A DNA stretch of 64,000 bases from Winogradskyella jejuensis (GCF_900129745.1 NZ_FQWS01000001.1:248001-312000); one strand, 5' to 3'; shown: positions 34,750 to 43,820, numbered from the stretch's first letter. A program made the numbers and translations. Notes: generated by a model not told the origin, from the sequence alone.

Positions 34750-36489
34750 ATGAATGTATCAGAACAACTATTAGACATATTAAAAAATGAAGGCGTAAAA
34801 CACATTTTTGGTGTTGCAGGTGATGCCTTAAATCCATTAGTAACTGCAATAGGCGAACAAGATGACATACAATGGATTGGCGTAAATCATGAAGGTAATG
34901 CCTCCTATGCCGCCTTTGCTCAAGGCGAACTAGGAGAAAATTTTGGCGTATGTGCTAGTACAGTTGGTCCTGGTGCGCTACATCTTGTTAACGGTTTGTA
35001 TAATGCTAAAAAAGAACGCTCACCTGTTATTGCGATTACTGGACAAGTACCTGTAGAGCATTTAGGAACTAACTACCATCAAGAGGCTGATTTAACTAAG
35101 ATATTTGATGATATCTGTGAACACCAAGCCGTCATCAGATCTCCTGAAGAAGCACCAAGAGTTATATCTCGCGCCATCCGAATTGCAATTAACAGAAAAT
35201 GCGTTTGTCGTATTGAGCTGCCAGCAGATATTGCCAAAATGAGTGCCAAGAATCAAAACTTTGTTCACAAAACATTCAGGTCGTCTAGTACACTTGTTCC
35301 TAATCAGAATGCATTATTACAAGTGGCAAAAGCTATTAACGAAGCAGAAATTGTTGGAATATTAGCTGGAGCAGGTTGTAGAAATGCTAAAACTATTGTT
35401 CTCGATTTTGCCAAAAAGCTAAAAGCACCTATAACACATTCACTGCGTGCTAGCGATATTTTTGACCATAGTACAGAAAATGTTGTTGGACTAACGGGAC
35501 TAATAGGAAATCCCGCTGGTTACAAAGGTGTAATGAAATCAGATTTATTAATCATGTTAGGTACAGATTTTCCGTACACGGATTTTTTACCTGATAAAAC
35601 AAAAACTGTGCAGATTGACGTCCGAGCCGAAAATATTGGAAATAGAACTGCAGTAGATTATGGACTACACGGCCATATTAAAGAAACCCTAGAGGCTTTA
35701 ATTCCGCTTTGTAATGAAAAATTAAATTCTGAATTTGTTGATGAACTTGTAGACAGTTTTAAATCTTGGAAAAAGTCTAATACCAAAAAAGCTGACCCAT
35801 CAAGAGACATGGAACCACTGCATCCGCACATTTTTGCAAGATTAGCAAGTGACCACGCTTCAGACGCTGCAATCTTTACAATCGATACGGGTACAGCCGC
35901 CATTTGGGCATCTAATTTTATGAATTTTCATTCGGATAGAAGAATAATAGGGTCATTCAATCATGGTTCAATGGCTGTTGGATTACCTGCAGCAATTGGT
36001 GCACAACTTCAGTATCCCAACCGCGAAGTTTGGGGATTAATTGGCGACGGTGCTTTTAATATGTCTTTACAAGATTTTAGTACAGCCGTGAAGTATAATT
36101 TACCAATAAAAATTATTGTATTCAATAATTCGCAATTAGGTTTTGTTAAAATTGAAATGGAAGAAGCAGGGCTAGCACCAAATATGGATGCGCTAGATGT
36201 CAATAATTTTAATTTCGCAGACTATGCGAAACTTTGTGGTGGAGATGGCGTACGTGTTACGCATGCAAAGGATATTGAAGATGCCATTATACAAGCAAAA
36301 AATGCAACAAAACCTTTTATAATAGACGCTGTTGTAACAAATGCAGAGCTAGCTTTGCCGCCAAAAATTGGATTTGAAGAAGCCAAAGGATTTGGTATCT
36401 CTAAAATAAAAGAATTAGCAAAAGCTATAAACGGAGATAAGCGCCAATGGGAAAACATTAAGCAAGAAATCGAAGCTTATTTTGATTAA
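34750..36489 (+). CDS. ThDP-dependent pyruvate oxidase / PoxB-like enzyme
   Basis: The 579-residue protein has the three-domain ThDP layout: an N-terminal PYR domain with HEGNASYAAFAQGE (conserved Glu), a middle FAD/nucleotide-like domain, and a PP domain with GDGAFNMSLQDFSTAVKYNLPIKIIVFNN for ThDP-Mg binding. Length and sequence match PoxB/pyruvate dehydrogenase (quinone) (572 residues in E. coli), which turns pyruvate into acetate and CO2 at the membrane, favoured in stationary phase. An acetolactate-synthase-like or other 2-oxo-acid decarboxylase cannot be excluded. It follows topoisomerase IB by 12 bases and is the last gene before tmRNA. Confidence 0.8.
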   Translation: MNVSEQLLDILKNEGVKHIFGVAGDALNPLVTAIGEQDDIQWIGVNHEGNASYAAFAQGELGENFGVCASTVGPGALHLVNGLYNAKKERSPVIAITGQVPVEHLGTNYHQEADLTKIFDDICEHQAVIRSPEEAPRVISRAIRIAINRKCVCRIELPADIAKMSAKNQNFVHKTFRSSSTLVPNQNALLQVAKAINEAEIVGILAGAGCRNAKTIVLDFAKKLKAPITHSLRASDIFDHSTENVVGLTGLIGNPAGYKGVMKSDLLIMLGTDFPYTDFLPDKTKTVQIDVRAENIGNRTAVDYGLHGHIKETLEALIPLCNEKLNSEFVDELVDSFKSWKKSNTKKADPSRDMEPLHPHIFARLASDHASDAAIFTIDTGTAAIWASNFMNFHSDRRIIGSFNHGSMAVGLPAAIGAQLQYPNREVWGLIGDGAFNMSLQDFSTAVKYNLPIKIIVFNNSQLGFVKIEMEEAGLAPNMDALDVNNFNFADYAKLCGGDGVRVTHAKDIEDAIIQAKNATKPFIIDAVVTNAELALPPKIGFEEAKGFGISKIKELAKAINGDKRQWENIKQEIEAYFD

Positions 36490-36577
36490 TTTTTGGAATA
36501 ATTTTTGCTTAATAATTTGGTGGATTTAAGAGGTTGCACAACTTTTTTTGTAACTTCGCCGTCCTTTATTATTTAAT

Positions 36578-36972
36578 GGGGTCGACTGGTTTTGACAGCG
36601 AGATTAATTAAATGGTAAGCACGTCGTGTAATGGTTTTGAAACACGTAAAAGGCTAGACCAAATTTTAAACGGCGAGAATAACTACGCTTTAGCTGCATA
36701 ATCTGAATTACAGTAAGATTCGTGCTCATTCCTACTAGGTAGGAAGGCTAAATGTCTCCAGAAAGCCTTGGTTAGTGGCGTTCTTTTTAGAGGCATCGTA
36801 AAAATTAACTAAGAAAGCATGGCGCTTCGACGTGTTTTCGAGATTTAGAAGCTAAGTTGTAAGTAGGTTGTCTTTAGCCAGCTTATAATCGAAAAAATAA
36901 GAATAGACTAAACGTGTAGAAAGCCCTTTGGTTACTTGTTTGGACGAGAGTTCGATTCTCTCCGACTCCACC
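36578..36972 (+). ncRNA. ssrA: tmRNA (ssrA), tag GENNYALAA
   Basis: The 5' end GGGGTCGACTGG and 3' end CGACTCC-ACC form the tRNA-like acceptor stem (7 pairs including one G-U). The tag frame begins at GGC (36672-36674) and ends at TAA (36699-36701), reading GENNYALAA, the Bacteroidota-type tag. The 3' arm has GTTCGATTC as in a T-loop. The gene encodes only CC of the 3' CCA (a T follows), so the A must be added. It rescues stalled ribosomes. The 36578-36972 span is 395 bases. Confidence 0.95.
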
Positions 36973-36975
36973 TTC

Positions 36976-37010
36976 GCTCTCCGAAGCCTTGTGCGTAGGA
37001 GAGCTTTTTT
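36976..37010 (+). terminator. Rho-independent terminator of tmRNA
   Basis: GCTCTCC (36976-36982) and GGAGAGC (36998-37004) form a 7-bp stem with a 15-base loop, directly followed by TTTTTT (37005-37010). It starts four bases after the tmRNA 3' end. Confidence 0.85.
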
Positions 37011-37051
37011 ATATTTACTTAGCCCTTAGTCAAAGTCCTATTTTTTTTAGG

Positions 37052-37167
37052 AGAGCTTCGGTGGACTAGTCCACATCCAATGGTAAAGCTTTGAGGAAAC
37101 GAAAAGCGTAGTAGGGCTTTTTAATGCTTGGAATTTTTTAATATAAATTATTAGAGCTTCGGTGGAC
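37052..37167 (+). repeat. Direct repeat AGAGCTTCGGTGGAC downstream of tmRNA
   Basis: The 15-mer AGAGCTTCGGTGGAC occurs at 37052-37066 and 37153-37167. The first copy runs into a 14-bp palindrome GTGGACTAGTCCAC (37061-37074). Its reverse complement resembles the tmRNA end plus terminator (GACTCCACCTTCGCTCTCC), differing mainly by an inverted CTTCG/CGAAG core. This lies in the 200-base gap before the GIY-YIG gene. Confidence 0.6.
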
Positions 37168-37213
37168 ACGTCCTCAATATTCCATAACTTTATAGTTATA
37201 ATCTCATACGAAA

Positions 37214-37459
37214 ATGAAGCTAACTTACGCTGTTTACATCTTAAAATGTTCAGATAACACCTACTATACTGGCTACACAACAAATATTGAAAACAGATTA
37301 AAAGCGCATAATAATAAAGAAGTTCATTATACCAAAAGCAGACTTCCAATTAAATTAGCCAATCTTATTCAATTTGAGAACAAACAGAAAGCTTATGACT
37401 TTGAACGATATTTAAAATCAGGTTCTGGAATTGCTTTTAGAAATAAAAGATTAGTATAA
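37214..37459 (+). CDS. Small GIY-YIG nuclease-domain protein
   Basis: The 81-residue protein is a single GIY-YIG domain: YAVYILKCSDNTYYTGYTTNIENRLKAH carries the YVY/YxG version of the motif and the catalytic Arg, followed by the helical LANLIQFENKQKAYDFERYLKSGSG with the Glu. Such free-standing domains (UPF0213/YhbQ-like) are widespread and of unknown role; some behave like selfish homing nucleases. It sits 204 bases after tmRNA, beyond the direct repeats. The ATG at 37214 gives the normal opening MKLTYAVYIL. Confidence 0.83.
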   Translation: MKLTYAVYILKCSDNTYYTGYTTNIENRLKAHNNKEVHYTKSRLPIKLANLIQFENKQKAYDFERYLKSGSGIAFRNKRLV

Positions 37460-37462
37460 TCA

Positions 37463-37624
37463 ATGCGCAAAAAACACTGTCATATCTGCGAAAACGAATT
37501 CTCAACACTATTTCGCGTACAATATAAACAACCCAAAGAATGGGTTTTTGTTTGCGAACATTGTTTGCTAAATATTAAACCCAACAATCCGCATTACAAA
37601 TACGGCGGTACTTGGAAGAAGTAA
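37463..37624 (+). CDS. Small zinc-ribbon-like protein (53 residues)
   Basis: The ATG at 37463 starts three bases after the GIY-YIG stop codon and the frame ends with TAA at 37622-37624. The product, 53 residues, has HCHICENEF at residues 5-13 and VCEHCLLNIKPNNPHYKYGGTWKK at the C-terminus: two CxxC pairs that could bind one zinc ion. The closely spaced genes suggest one transcript with the GIY-YIG protein. No function is known to me. Confidence 0.6.
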   Translation: MRKKHCHICENEFSTLFRVQYKQPKEWVFVCEHCLLNIKPNNPHYKYGGTWKK

Positions 37625-37748
37625 TGTTTTAAAGCGCACAGCCATAAACTATAGTCATACTTTTGTGGTTTTTGTCTCTGTTAATTTTTATGATAGTGTT
37701 AGCAAACTAAAACAACATAGAGTCATTATCTTTACATAAAAAAGAACT

Positions 37749-38207
37749 ATGCTTAATTGGAAAGACATCATCAACTTTGCTGTTAACGGCAATCCAGAAC
37801 CAGATAAACGCGTCGAGAAAACCGAATCTGAGTGGAAATCACAGTTAACTCCAGAGCAATACAGAATCACTAGACAAAAGGGAACAGAAGCTCCTCATAG
37901 CGGAGCGCTCTGTACCGCTTACGATGAGGGTAAATACAACTGTGTGTGCTGTGACACGCCATTATTTGACTCTACTATAAAGTTTAGTTCTGGCACTGGC
38001 TGGCCAAGCTTTACACAACCTATTAAAGAGAACGCCATTAAATACAAAAAGGATACCTCTTACGGAATGGTACGTGTAGAAGTTATGTGTAACACCTGCG
38101 ATGCGCATTTGGGACACGTATTTCCTGACGGACCAGAACCAAGTGGTTTACGCTATTGCATAAATTCAGAATCTATGATTTTAGAAAAAGCAGAAATCAA
38201 TGAGTAA
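37749..38207 (+). CDS. msrB: Peptide methionine-(R)-sulfoxide reductase MsrB
   Basis: The 152-residue enzyme has SSGTGWPSFTQP (80-91), zinc-ligand pairs Cys65/Cys68 and Cys114/Cys117, HLGHVFPDGPEPSGLRYCINS with the catalytic Cys137 and the family's conserved residues. It reduces R-methionine sulfoxide in proteins. There is no signal peptide, so it acts in the cytoplasm. It overlaps msrA by eight bases and is the first gene of an msrB-msrA-selO set. An upstream TATCTTTA (near 37727) fits the -7 box loosely. Confidence 0.93.
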   Translation: MLNWKDIINFAVNGNPEPDKRVEKTESEWKSQLTPEQYRITRQKGTEAPHSGALCTAYDEGKYNCVCCDTPLFDSTIKFSSGTGWPSFTQPIKENAIKYKKDTSYGMVRVEVMCNTCDAHLGHVFPDGPEPSGLRYCINSESMILEKAEINE

Positions 38208-38736
38208 GAATATACAATTAGCAACAATTGGCGGTGGCTGTTTTTGGTGTACCGAAGCGGTGTTCCAAGAAGTAAAAGGCGTCGAAAAAGTAGTTTCGGG
38301 ATATTCTGGAGGAAATGTACCAGGACATCCAACCTATCGCGAAATATGCTCAGGATTAACTGGTCATGCCGAAGTCATTCAAATTACTTTTGATGCGAAT
38401 GTGATTTCGTATGAAGATATTTTAGTCATATTTATGACGACGCATGACCCGACAACTTTAAACAGACAAGGTGCTGATAGAGGTACACAATACCGTTCGG
38501 TCATTTTTTATCATGATGAAAATCAAAAAGAAATTGCAGAAGTAGTTTGTAAAGAGATTGCGCCATATTATGAAAATCCTATTGTAACGGAAATTTCACC
38601 ATTAGATAAATTTTATGAAGCTGAAAAAGAGCATCAAGATTTTTACAGAAATAACCCTAATTATGGCTATTGTAATTTTGTAATTGACCCAAAATTGGCG
38701 AAACTTCGCAAATTACATTCAGATAAGTTAAAATGA
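38200..38736 (+). CDS. msrA: Peptide methionine-(S)-sulfoxide reductase MsrA
   Basis: The 178-residue enzyme has the catalytic GGGCFWCTEAVF (11-22; Cys14 and a second Cys17), GHAEVIQITFD, DRGTQYRSVIFYH and HQDFYRNNPNYGYC. It reduces the S form of methionine sulfoxide, complementing MsrB. No signal peptide. Its start overlaps msrB by eight bases and its stop overlaps selO by four (ATGA), showing tight coupling. It ends in KLRKLHSDKLK. Confidence 0.93.
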   Translation: MSKNIQLATIGGGCFWCTEAVFQEVKGVEKVVSGYSGGNVPGHPTYREICSGLTGHAEVIQITFDANVISYEDILVIFMTTHDPTTLNRQGADRGTQYRSVIFYHDENQKEIAEVVCKEIAPYYENPIVTEISPLDKFYEAEKEHQDFYRNNPNYGYCNFVIDPKLAKLRKLHSDKLK

Positions 38737-40295
38737 ACCTCAACATAAAACATAACTTCACTACAGAACTTCCTGCTGACCCGATACAAGAAAATTCTAG
38801 ACGGCAAGTAAAAGAAGCCTGTTTTAGTTATGTAAAACCAAAAAAAACGTCCAAGCCCAAACTGATTCATGTATCAAAAGAAATGGCAAGTCAATTAGTC
38901 TTTTCTGAGGCTGATTTACAGTCTAAGGCGTTCTTAAACATCATGACCGGCAATACAGTTTTAGAAAACACTACGCCTTACGCCATGTGTTACGGCGGTC
39001 ATCAGTTCGGGAATTGGGCAGGACAGTTAGGCGATGGTCGAGCTATCAATTTATTCGATGTTGAACATCAAAACAAACAATGGACGATTCAGCTTAAAGG
39101 TGCTGGCGAAACACCATATTCGCGTCAAGGTGATGGTTTAGCGGTTTTGCGTTCTTCCATAAGAGAATATTTATGTAGTGAAGCGATGCATCATCTTGGT
39201 GTACCAACCACACGTGCTTTATCATTAGCCTTAACTGGTGATAGCGTATTACGAGATATGTTATATGATGGCAATCAAGCCTTTGAAAAAGGTGCCATTG
39301 TATCTCGTATTTCTCCTTCATTTTTACGCTTCGGAAATTATGAAATTTTTGCAGCGCGTGGCGACCATAAGACTTTAAAAACGCTTGTCGATTATACCTT
39401 AAAACATCATTTCAGTCATTTAGGAACACCTTCAAAAGTGACTTATATTCAGTTTTTTAATGAAGTCATGCAACGCACTTTAGATATGGTAATCCATTGG
39501 CAACGTGTAGGATTCGTGCATGGTGTAATGAATACCGATAATATGTCTATTCTTGGCTTGACCATTGACTATGGACCATATGGCTGGCTAGAAGGTTTCG
39601 ATTTTGGCTGGACGCCTAATACCACAGACACTCAAAACAAACGTTACCGTTTTGCCAACCAACCCAATATTGGACTCTGGAATTTATACCAACTCGCCAA
39701 TGCACTTTATCCACTAATTGAAGACACAAAACCTCTTGAAACTATTCTCGAAAATTATAAATTGGGCTTTGAAAAGAAATCTTTCGAGATGATGAAATCG
39801 AAATTAGGTTTGTTTGAAGTTGATGAAAAGGACTTGAAATTGATTCAAGATTTAGAAGATATTTTGCAATTATCTGAAACGGATATGACTATTTTCTTCA
39901 GAAACCTAAGTAATTTCAAGAAAGATAATTCAACAATTGGATTAGAAGTAATTAAAGACGCTTTTTACAAACCAAACGAAATTAATGGAAATATAAAACA
40001 ACAATGGCAAGATTGGTTTGACCGTTACCAGTTTAGATTAGAAAAGGAATCAATGTCCGATTCTGACAGAAAAATGAAGATGAACGCCGTAAACCCAAAA
40101 TACGTGCTTAGAAATTATATGGCGCAATTAGCTATTGATGATGCTGATAAAGGCGATTACAAACGCATTGACGAGCTCTTCAATCTTTTAAAACAACCCT
40201 ATTCTGAACAACCCGAAAACGAAAAATGGTTTGCCAAACGTCCGGAATGGGCAAGACACAAAATTGGTTGTTCTATGTTATCTTGCAGTTCATAA
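38733..40295 (+). CDS. selO: Protein adenylyltransferase SelO (UPF0061/YdiU)
   Basis: The 520-residue protein has SelO landmarks: CYGGHQFGNWAGQLGDGRAI, IQLKGAGETPYSR, REYLCSEAMHHLGVPTTRAL, HGVMNTDNMSILG (kinase-like catalytic Asp-Asn), IDYGPYGWLEGFDF, and the C-terminal SMLSCSS where many homologues have Sec or Cys. SelO is a pseudokinase-fold enzyme that AMPylates proteins, linked to redox stress. It overlaps msrA by four bases, which strengthens the redox-repair grouping. Cys replaces Sec, as expected for bacteria. Confidence 0.92.
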   Translation: MNLNIKHNFTTELPADPIQENSRRQVKEACFSYVKPKKTSKPKLIHVSKEMASQLVFSEADLQSKAFLNIMTGNTVLENTTPYAMCYGGHQFGNWAGQLGDGRAINLFDVEHQNKQWTIQLKGAGETPYSRQGDGLAVLRSSIREYLCSEAMHHLGVPTTRALSLALTGDSVLRDMLYDGNQAFEKGAIVSRISPSFLRFGNYEIFAARGDHKTLKTLVDYTLKHHFSHLGTPSKVTYIQFFNEVMQRTLDMVIHWQRVGFVHGVMNTDNMSILGLTIDYGPYGWLEGFDFGWTPNTTDTQNKRYRFANQPNIGLWNLYQLANALYPLIEDTKPLETILENYKLGFEKKSFEMMKSKLGLFEVDEKDLKLIQDLEDILQLSETDMTIFFRNLSNFKKDNSTIGLEVIKDAFYKPNEINGNIKQQWQDWFDRYQFRLEKESMSDSDRKMKMNAVNPKYVLRNYMAQLAIDDADKGDYKRIDELFNLLKQPYSEQPENEKWFAKRPEWARHKIGCSMLSCSS

Positions 40296-40303
40296 CTTTT
40301 AGT

Positions 40304-40543
40304 ATGATGCGACTCTATTTTATTGGCATTTCAATTCTGATTATAGCTATTTTAGCTAACGCTTTGGCTATGAAGCTAGGCTTAAAAACTTGGTATGCAT
40401 TTATTGAATTTCTAACAGCATCTGGCGATAGAGAAATTATAATAAGCATTATAGATTACATCTGGCTTTTTATTTTATATCCTTTAACTTTAGGCTGTGG
40501 CTACTGGTTAGGCGATAAATTATACCAAATACTATTTAATTAA
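40304..40543 (+). CDS. Small membrane protein of unknown function
   Basis: The ATG at 40304 (eight bases after selO's stop) gives 79 residues with two hydrophobic helices (about 4-22 and 51-68) and a short polar middle (FLTASGDREIIIS). A longer reading from 40226 would run inside selO and is not credible. It is followed at once by the nitroreductase gene (40544), so it is in the same transcript. I do not recognise a family. Confidence 0.6.
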   Translation: MMRLYFIGISILIIAILANALAMKLGLKTWYAFIEFLTASGDREIIISIIDYIWLFILYPLTLGCGYWLGDKLYQILFN

Positions 40544-41272
40544 ATGGAAAAAACAGTTTCTGAAGCTATTGCTTACCGCCGCTCTACACGAGTTTACAAA
40601 GATACACCCATAGATACCGAAAAAGTAAAGCAATGCATAGTAAATGCCTCATTAGCACCTACGAGTAGTAACTTGCAACTTTGGGAGTTTTATCACGTGA
40701 CTTCAGAAGACAAACTGAAAGCATTGGCTGAAGCTTGTTTTAATCAAAATGCAGCTTCTACAGCAAAACAGCTTGTGGTGGTTGTAACCCGAAAGGATTT
40801 GTGGCGCGAACGTGCTAAGGCAAATTTAGATTATTTAAATAAGGTTTATAGAGACAAAGACCTTAGCGAACGTGATGCAAAAAGAAAGAAAATGGCTATG
40901 GGCTATTACAAAAAAGTCATTCCGACTATTTATACCGACTTTTTGGGCATTTTGGGTTTTGTAAAATATTTAGCTTTTCAGGTTGTTGGTTTGTTTAGAC
41001 CTATTTATAGACAAACACGTCAGAGTGATATGCGTATTGTGGCTCATAAAAGTGCTGGACTTGCCGCTCAAAATTTTATGACTAGCATGGCAGCTATTGG
41101 CTACGATACTTGTCCTATGGAAGGCAGTGATACGCTTAGAGTAAAACAAATTTTAGACTTACCTCGTGGTTCCGAAATAAATATGGTTATTGGTTGCGGA
41201 ATTAGAGATGATAAAGGCATTTACGGTCCGCGTTTTAGAGTGCCTTTTGAAGATGTTTATGTTGAAGTTTAA
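40544..41272 (+). CDS. Nitroreductase family protein
   Basis: The 242-residue protein has the FMN-binding nitroreductase pattern: VSEAIAYRRSTRVYKDTPID at residues 4-23, ASLAPTSSNLQLWEFYHVTS (34-53), and a C-terminal GLAAQNFMTSMAAIGYDTCPMEG. These are NAD(P)H-dependent flavoenzymes reducing nitro groups, quinones or similar; the real substrate is unclear. A long helical insertion (residues about 90-140, KANLDYLNKVYRDKDLSERDAK) sits in the middle, as in several Bacteroidota members. The stop overlaps the convergent dsbD gene by four bases. Confidence 0.82.
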   Translation: MEKTVSEAIAYRRSTRVYKDTPIDTEKVKQCIVNASLAPTSSNLQLWEFYHVTSEDKLKALAEACFNQNAASTAKQLVVVVTRKDLWRERAKANLDYLNKVYRDKDLSERDAKRKKMAMGYYKKVIPTIYTDFLGILGFVKYLAFQVVGLFRPIYRQTRQSDMRIVAHKSAGLAAQNFMTSMAAIGYDTCPMEGSDTLRVKQILDLPRGSEINMVIGCGIRDDKGIYGPRFRVPFEDVYVEV

Positions 41273-43278
41273 TTACCAAACTTAAATTCAGATTCGGGTT
41301 TTCTTTTTTCAAAATTCCTTAGACCTATTTCAAGCCATTCAAAATAAGCTTCAGCGTTTGGTTCGTAAGCATTGGTAACATTTAGCAATTCTAAATCGTG
41401 ATTTAAGAGCACGTAGTACGGTTGTGAATTGTTTTCAAAATTTACAGTTTGTAAAGTCGCCCACTTATCACCAATGGTTTCAATTTGCTTTACGGTTCCG
41501 TTAGCACGCAAAAAATCAAATTGCCTGTCTTGAGGTAGTTCTTTTTTATCATCGACATAAAGCGAAATAATGACATACTTTTCACTTAATATATTGTAAA
41601 CATTAGATGTGCTCCACACCTGCTCTTCCATTTTACGGCAGTTAACACATGCCCAACCCGTAAAGTCTAATAAAATCGGTTTATTTTCGGCTTTTGCTTT
41701 TGCCAAGCCTTCTTCCCAATCTTTACTACAGTTTAAGTCTAATGGACATTCCGAATTCTTTTCGTATAAACTGTAAAACATCGGTGGTGGAAAACCACTT
41801 AGCAGCTTCAAATTAGCATATTTGGTATTTGTTAGCCCAGGAATTAAATAAATTACAAAGGCTATAAATAAGATAGCCGTTGTGATTCTCCCTTTGCCTA
41901 ATTTCTGCAACGGCCCATCGTGCGGAAATTTAATTTTCCCGAATAAGTAAAGAATTAATCCAATCCCGATAATTATCCAAAGACCGATAAATATTTCGCG
42001 TTTTAATAAGCCCCAATGTTCTACCAAATCTGCATTAGATAAAAATTTGAGTGCCAACGCCAATTCGATGAATCCTAAAACAACTTTGACTGTATTTAGC
42101 CATCCGCCCGATTTCGGTAAAGAATTTAACCATTTTGGGAACATAGCGAACAATGTAAATGGTAGAGCTAATGCCAAACCAAAGCCCGCCATACCCATAG
42201 AGAGTTGCACCGCACCACCATCGGCTGTTAAAGAACTTCCTAATAGAGTTCCTAATATTGGACCTGTACACGAAAATGATACTATTGCCAAGGTCAATGC
42301 CATAAAAAACACGCCGATAAAGCCTCCTATTTTATTTGCACGACTATCCATCGCTGCACTCCATGACTGTGGTAATGTCAACTCGTAATATCCAAAGAAT
42401 GAAAAAGCGAAAGCTATAAATATGATGAAGAATATAATGTTCAGAGTCACATTTGTAGAAATATTATTGAGAATTCCTGGGTCGAGCGAGTCTAGTAAAT
42501 GAAACGGAATACTTAACAGCACATAAATTAAAAAGATGAAGAATCCATAAAGAATAGAATTGAAAATACCTTTTTTGGAATCTCCAGAGCTCTTAGTGAA
42601 AAATGAAACCGTCAGTGGAATCATAGGAAATACACATGGTGTTAGTAGTGCAATTAATCCACCTAAAAAGCCAAGTATAAAGATTGAAAAATTACTCTTC
42701 TCTTCTATATTTTGTTTCTCGTACTTATCCCAACCTGTGATATTGAGTTTTAGTTTTTCGGAAAGGGTTTTACTTCGCTCATCAATGGTTGCTACTTCAT
42801 TAATTACTTCACTTCCGTCTAAATTCAATTTAAATGTTTCATCTCCTAAGATGCATCTCTCGTCATTGCACGTCTGATATTCAGCAGTAATTTCAATTTG
42901 CTTAAAATCTGGATTTATTAGGTTGATTTTTTGTGTAAATGAGACACTGCCCTGAAATTTCTTTACATCTTCCTCAAATATGGGGTCGTACTTTATTTTA
43001 GCATCAGGCTCTGTTGTTTTACCAATTAGTGTGTAATTACCTTCTTGATTTTTAAATTCAAAATAAGTTTCTGGTGCAAAACCTTCCTTATCTACTTTAT
43101 ATTGAGAATAAATACTGTAACCGTCCTCAACAGTGACTGTCATAATAATTTTGTATTCAGAATCTGAAATTTTCTCAATCTTATTATCCCAACTGGCTGG
43201 ATTGAAGTTTTGGGAAAAACCAAATATTGAAAAAAATAGAGTAAGAAATGTAATAAGAAACCGCTTAGCTGCTACCAT
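41269..43278 (-). CDS. dsbD: Thiol:disulfide interchange protein DsbD
   Basis: The 669-residue protein shows the three-part DsbD layout: a signal peptide and N-terminal Ig-like domain with CNDERC (about residues 136-141), a transmembrane domain of about eight helices with TPCVFPMIPLTV and SFSCTGPILG providing the membrane Cys pair, and a C-terminal thioredoxin domain with WACVNCRKMEE (CVNC). It carries electrons from cytoplasmic thioredoxin to periplasmic targets. It overlaps the nitroreductase end by four bases. It sits beside other thiol-redox genes. Confidence 0.92.
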   Translation of the reverse strand: MVAAKRFLITFLTLFFSIFGFSQNFNPASWDNKIEKISDSEYKIIMTVTVEDGYSIYSQYKVDKEGFAPETYFEFKNQEGNYTLIGKTTEPDAKIKYDPIFEEDVKKFQGSVSFTQKINLINPDFKQIEITAEYQTCNDERCILGDETFKLNLDGSEVINEVATIDERSKTLSEKLKLNITGWDKYEKQNIEEKSNFSIFILGFLGGLIALLTPCVFPMIPLTVSFFTKSSGDSKKGIFNSILYGFFIFLIYVLLSIPFHLLDSLDPGILNNISTNVTLNIIFFIIFIAFAFSFFGYYELTLPQSWSAAMDSRANKIGGFIGVFFMALTLAIVSFSCTGPILGTLLGSSLTADGGAVQLSMGMAGFGLALALPFTLFAMFPKWLNSLPKSGGWLNTVKVVLGFIELALALKFLSNADLVEHWGLLKREIFIGLWIIIGIGLILYLFGKIKFPHDGPLQKLGKGRITTAILFIAFVIYLIPGLTNTKYANLKLLSGFPPPMFYSLYEKNSECPLDLNCSKDWEEGLAKAKAENKPILLDFTGWACVNCRKMEEQVWSTSNVYNILSEKYVIISLYVDDKKELPQDRQFDFLRANGTVKQIETIGDKWATLQTVNFENNSQPYYVLLNHDLELLNVTNAYEPNAEAYFEWLEIGLRNFEKRKPESEFKFGN

Positions 43279-43372
43279 AAATAACTATTAATGCACAAAT
43301 GTAGACTTTGTGTTTATTTTATCGTTTTAAAGTCGTCTAATTTATAAAAACCTTAATAAATACAAGCCTAAA

Positions 43373-43400
43373 AAAACCCGAACGTTTATGTCCGGGTTTT
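43373..43400 (-). terminator. Hairpin terminator of the rhodanese genes
   Basis: AAAACCCG (43373-43380) and CGGGTTTT (43393-43400) form an 8-bp stem. On the - strand it begins four bases after the rhodanese stop and ends in a T-tract; the opposite side is also T-rich. Confidence 0.7.
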
Positions 43401-43404
43401 GGTT

Positions 43405-43815
43405 TTATGATTTCTTTTCGATACTGAGAACTTCAGAATGTTCCCACTTGGAGAGACCTCCTTCGAGCTCATATATTTTTTTGAACCCTGCAGCTTTGAG
43501 TTTTTTTGCACATTTTGCACTGCGACTTCCACCTTTACAGTATAATACTACAGGCTTATTTTTGTCTAAGCGCTCTACATCATCATCAAAAGTTGGTGAA
43601 TTAAAATCTATATTCTGGGCGTCTTTAATATGAATTTGCTCATACTCGGATGACGTGCGTACATCTACAAGTTGTACGTCTTCTAACTCCAAAATGCTTT
43701 TCATTTCAGCAGCAGTTACTAATTTAACCTCTTCTGAATCTGCCTTTTTATCGACACAACTTACACTAAAGAGCGTCAATAAACATAGCATTGCGATTGA
43801 TAATAATTTTCTCAT
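43405..43815 (-). CDS. Rhodanese-domain lipoprotein
   Basis: The 136-residue protein has a lipobox ending at Cys20 (SVSC) and a rhodanese domain: VQLVDVRTSSEYEQIHIKDAQNIDF and the active-site loop VLYCKGGSRSAKCAKKL with the catalytic Cys. It would transfer sulfane sulfur in the envelope. The next rhodanese gene lies five bases upstream on the same strand; they are related in the domain but this one has the export signal. A strong hairpin follows it. Confidence 0.85.
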   Translation of the reverse strand: MRKLLSIAMLCLLTLFSVSCVDKKADSEEVKLVTAAEMKSILELEDVQLVDVRTSSEYEQIHIKDAQNIDFNSPTFDDDVERLDKNKPVVLYCKGGSRSAKCAKKLKAAGFKKIYELEGGLSKWEHSEVLSIEKKS

Positions 43816-43820
43816 GATGA

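Noticed and set aside
37047..37349. 100-codon - strand reading frame
   Set aside because: It is antisense to the GIY-YIG gene and runs through the tmRNA-side repeats.
40226..40303. N-terminal extension of the small membrane protein after selO
   Set aside because: It is out of frame inside selO; the natural start is the ATG at 40304.
42047..42877. Two frames antisense to dsbD
   Set aside because: They mirror the transmembrane domain of dsbD and show no independent features.
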